Position numbers and translations under genes: made by a program. From positions 1,118,001 to 1,182,000 of the forward strand of contig NZ_OZ034990.1 of the NCBI RefSeq assembly GCF_964030935.1: a stretch of 64,000 bases of DNA. Reading direction: 5' to 3'. Below are positions 63,758-64,000 of the stretch, one piece after another. The notes beneath the pieces are model-generated. The model was given only the letters and a program-made list of their open reading frames with translations, was not told where the DNA came from and ran no database searches. Numbering within the stretch: position 1 is the stretch's first letter; each line of letters starts with the position of its first letter. The stretch comes from Rickettsiella endosymbiont of Aleochara curtula. Its GTDB lineage: Bacteria > Pseudomonadota > Gammaproteobacteria > Diplorickettsiales > Diplorickettsiaceae.

Positions 63758-64000
63758 CTAGGTAAAAGCAATTTGAACTCCGTTCCCTATAAATAAAACA
63801 CCCGCGACACCGAGTACTAACAATAAAGGTCTTCCTCCTTTAACTCTAAATCCTTTAGCTAATGAATTTTTTCTATAACGACCACGCCAGGCCATAAGAG
63901 AGGGGAGTAAAATAAAAAGAATTGCACAATAAATTCCAGCATAACTTAATGCGCCAATAAAAGCACCAGGATAAAAGAGTACTACCGTCATGGGGGGGAG
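63758..64000 (-). CDS. Aromatic amino-acid permease, C-terminal end (partial)
   Basis: The frame is open to the window edge: PP, MTVVLFYPGAFIGALSYAGIYCAILFILLPSLMAWRGRY, then a basic loop (RKNSLAKGFRVKGGRPLLLVLG) and a last helix. The PP..YPGAFIxALxYAGI and FRVxGGxPLL pattern is that of the Mtr/TyrP hydroxy/aromatic amino-acid permease family. The gene begins outside the window on the right. The Met at 63991 is internal, since codons for Pro-Pro precede it. It imports tryptophan or tyrosine. Confidence 0.8.
   Translation of the reverse strand, partial: LPPMTVVLFYPGAFIGALSYAGIYCAILFILLPSLMAWRGRYRKNSLAKGFRVKGGRPLLLVLGVAGVLFIGNGVQIAFT

Overview
The window is a low-G+C chromosomal segment of a gammaproteobacterium. 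Gene content and protein family resemblances point to the order Legionellales, most likely a Coxiellaceae/Rickettsiella/Diplorickettsia-type intracellular bacterium. The pointers are an IcmD/IcmC-like Dot/Icm membrane protein, a CBU_0592-type small membrane protein, a CADD-like para-aminobenzoate enzyme, a LssY-like DedA-PAP2 fusion, and two large lysine-rich or multi-spanning orphan proteins of the kind seen among secreted effectors. The genus is an inference from recognised families, not a database match. I saw no rRNA, tRNA, CRISPR array, prophage or transposase gene.

Layout. 1-1560: the end of mnmE, waaF and a CHCC zinc-finger protein. 1800-3890: a degenerate TraI_2-like protein and apaH. 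4220-7370: a polyamine cluster (ornithine decarboxylase, deoxyhypusine-synthase-like enzyme, agmatinase-type ureohydrolase). 7370-11080: a DedA-PAP2-LssY membrane phosphatase, lipA and lipB. 11240-16740: a DUF333 protein, a family-4 uracil-DNA glycosylase, a FimT/GspH pseudopilin, an IcmD-like protein, surE, a YqaA-type protein, rpoS and a VUT-family transporter. 17200-23400: biotin synthesis (bioA on the minus strand; bioB-bioF-bioC-bioD on the plus strand), with a UbiA-type prenyltransferase between. 23450-28410: lolA, a cation diffusion facilitator, a TauE/SafE permease, murI, a YccA/Bax-inhibitor protein and tusE. 28480-34250: orphan or effector-like genes around a thioredoxin-like protein and tdk. 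34380-40640: two tandem MFS transporters, metK-ahcY and rpiA. 41270-46355: a DsbA-like lipoprotein, the Mla phospholipid-transport operon (mlaFEDCB) and murA. 46490-49860: the CADD-like enzyme, a glycine-rich lipoprotein and an orphan TpsB pore. 49940-57170: a sugar-oxidation cassette (KDPG aldolase, KDG kinase, aldose epimerase, SMP-30 lactonase, sugar porter, SDR, mannonate dehydratase) that can be read as a route from an aldohexose through D-mannonate to pyruvate and glyceraldehyde-3-phosphate. 57320-64000: a small membrane protein, htpG, a poorly characterised block (including a DUF985 cupin, a queuosine-precursor transporter and an XRE/S24-like regulator), a frameshifted response regulator, a 56-residue membrane protein and the end of an aromatic amino-acid permease.

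The most striking non-coding feature is a dispersed family of about 123-bp elements with imperfect terminal inverted repeats (near-complete copies, partial ends and an internally deleted copy). Copies lie almost only between genes, mostly 8-86 bp upstream of a start codon or in convergent gaps. One copy supplies the last codons and the stop of the zinc-finger gene. A second, unrelated palindromic element follows murA.
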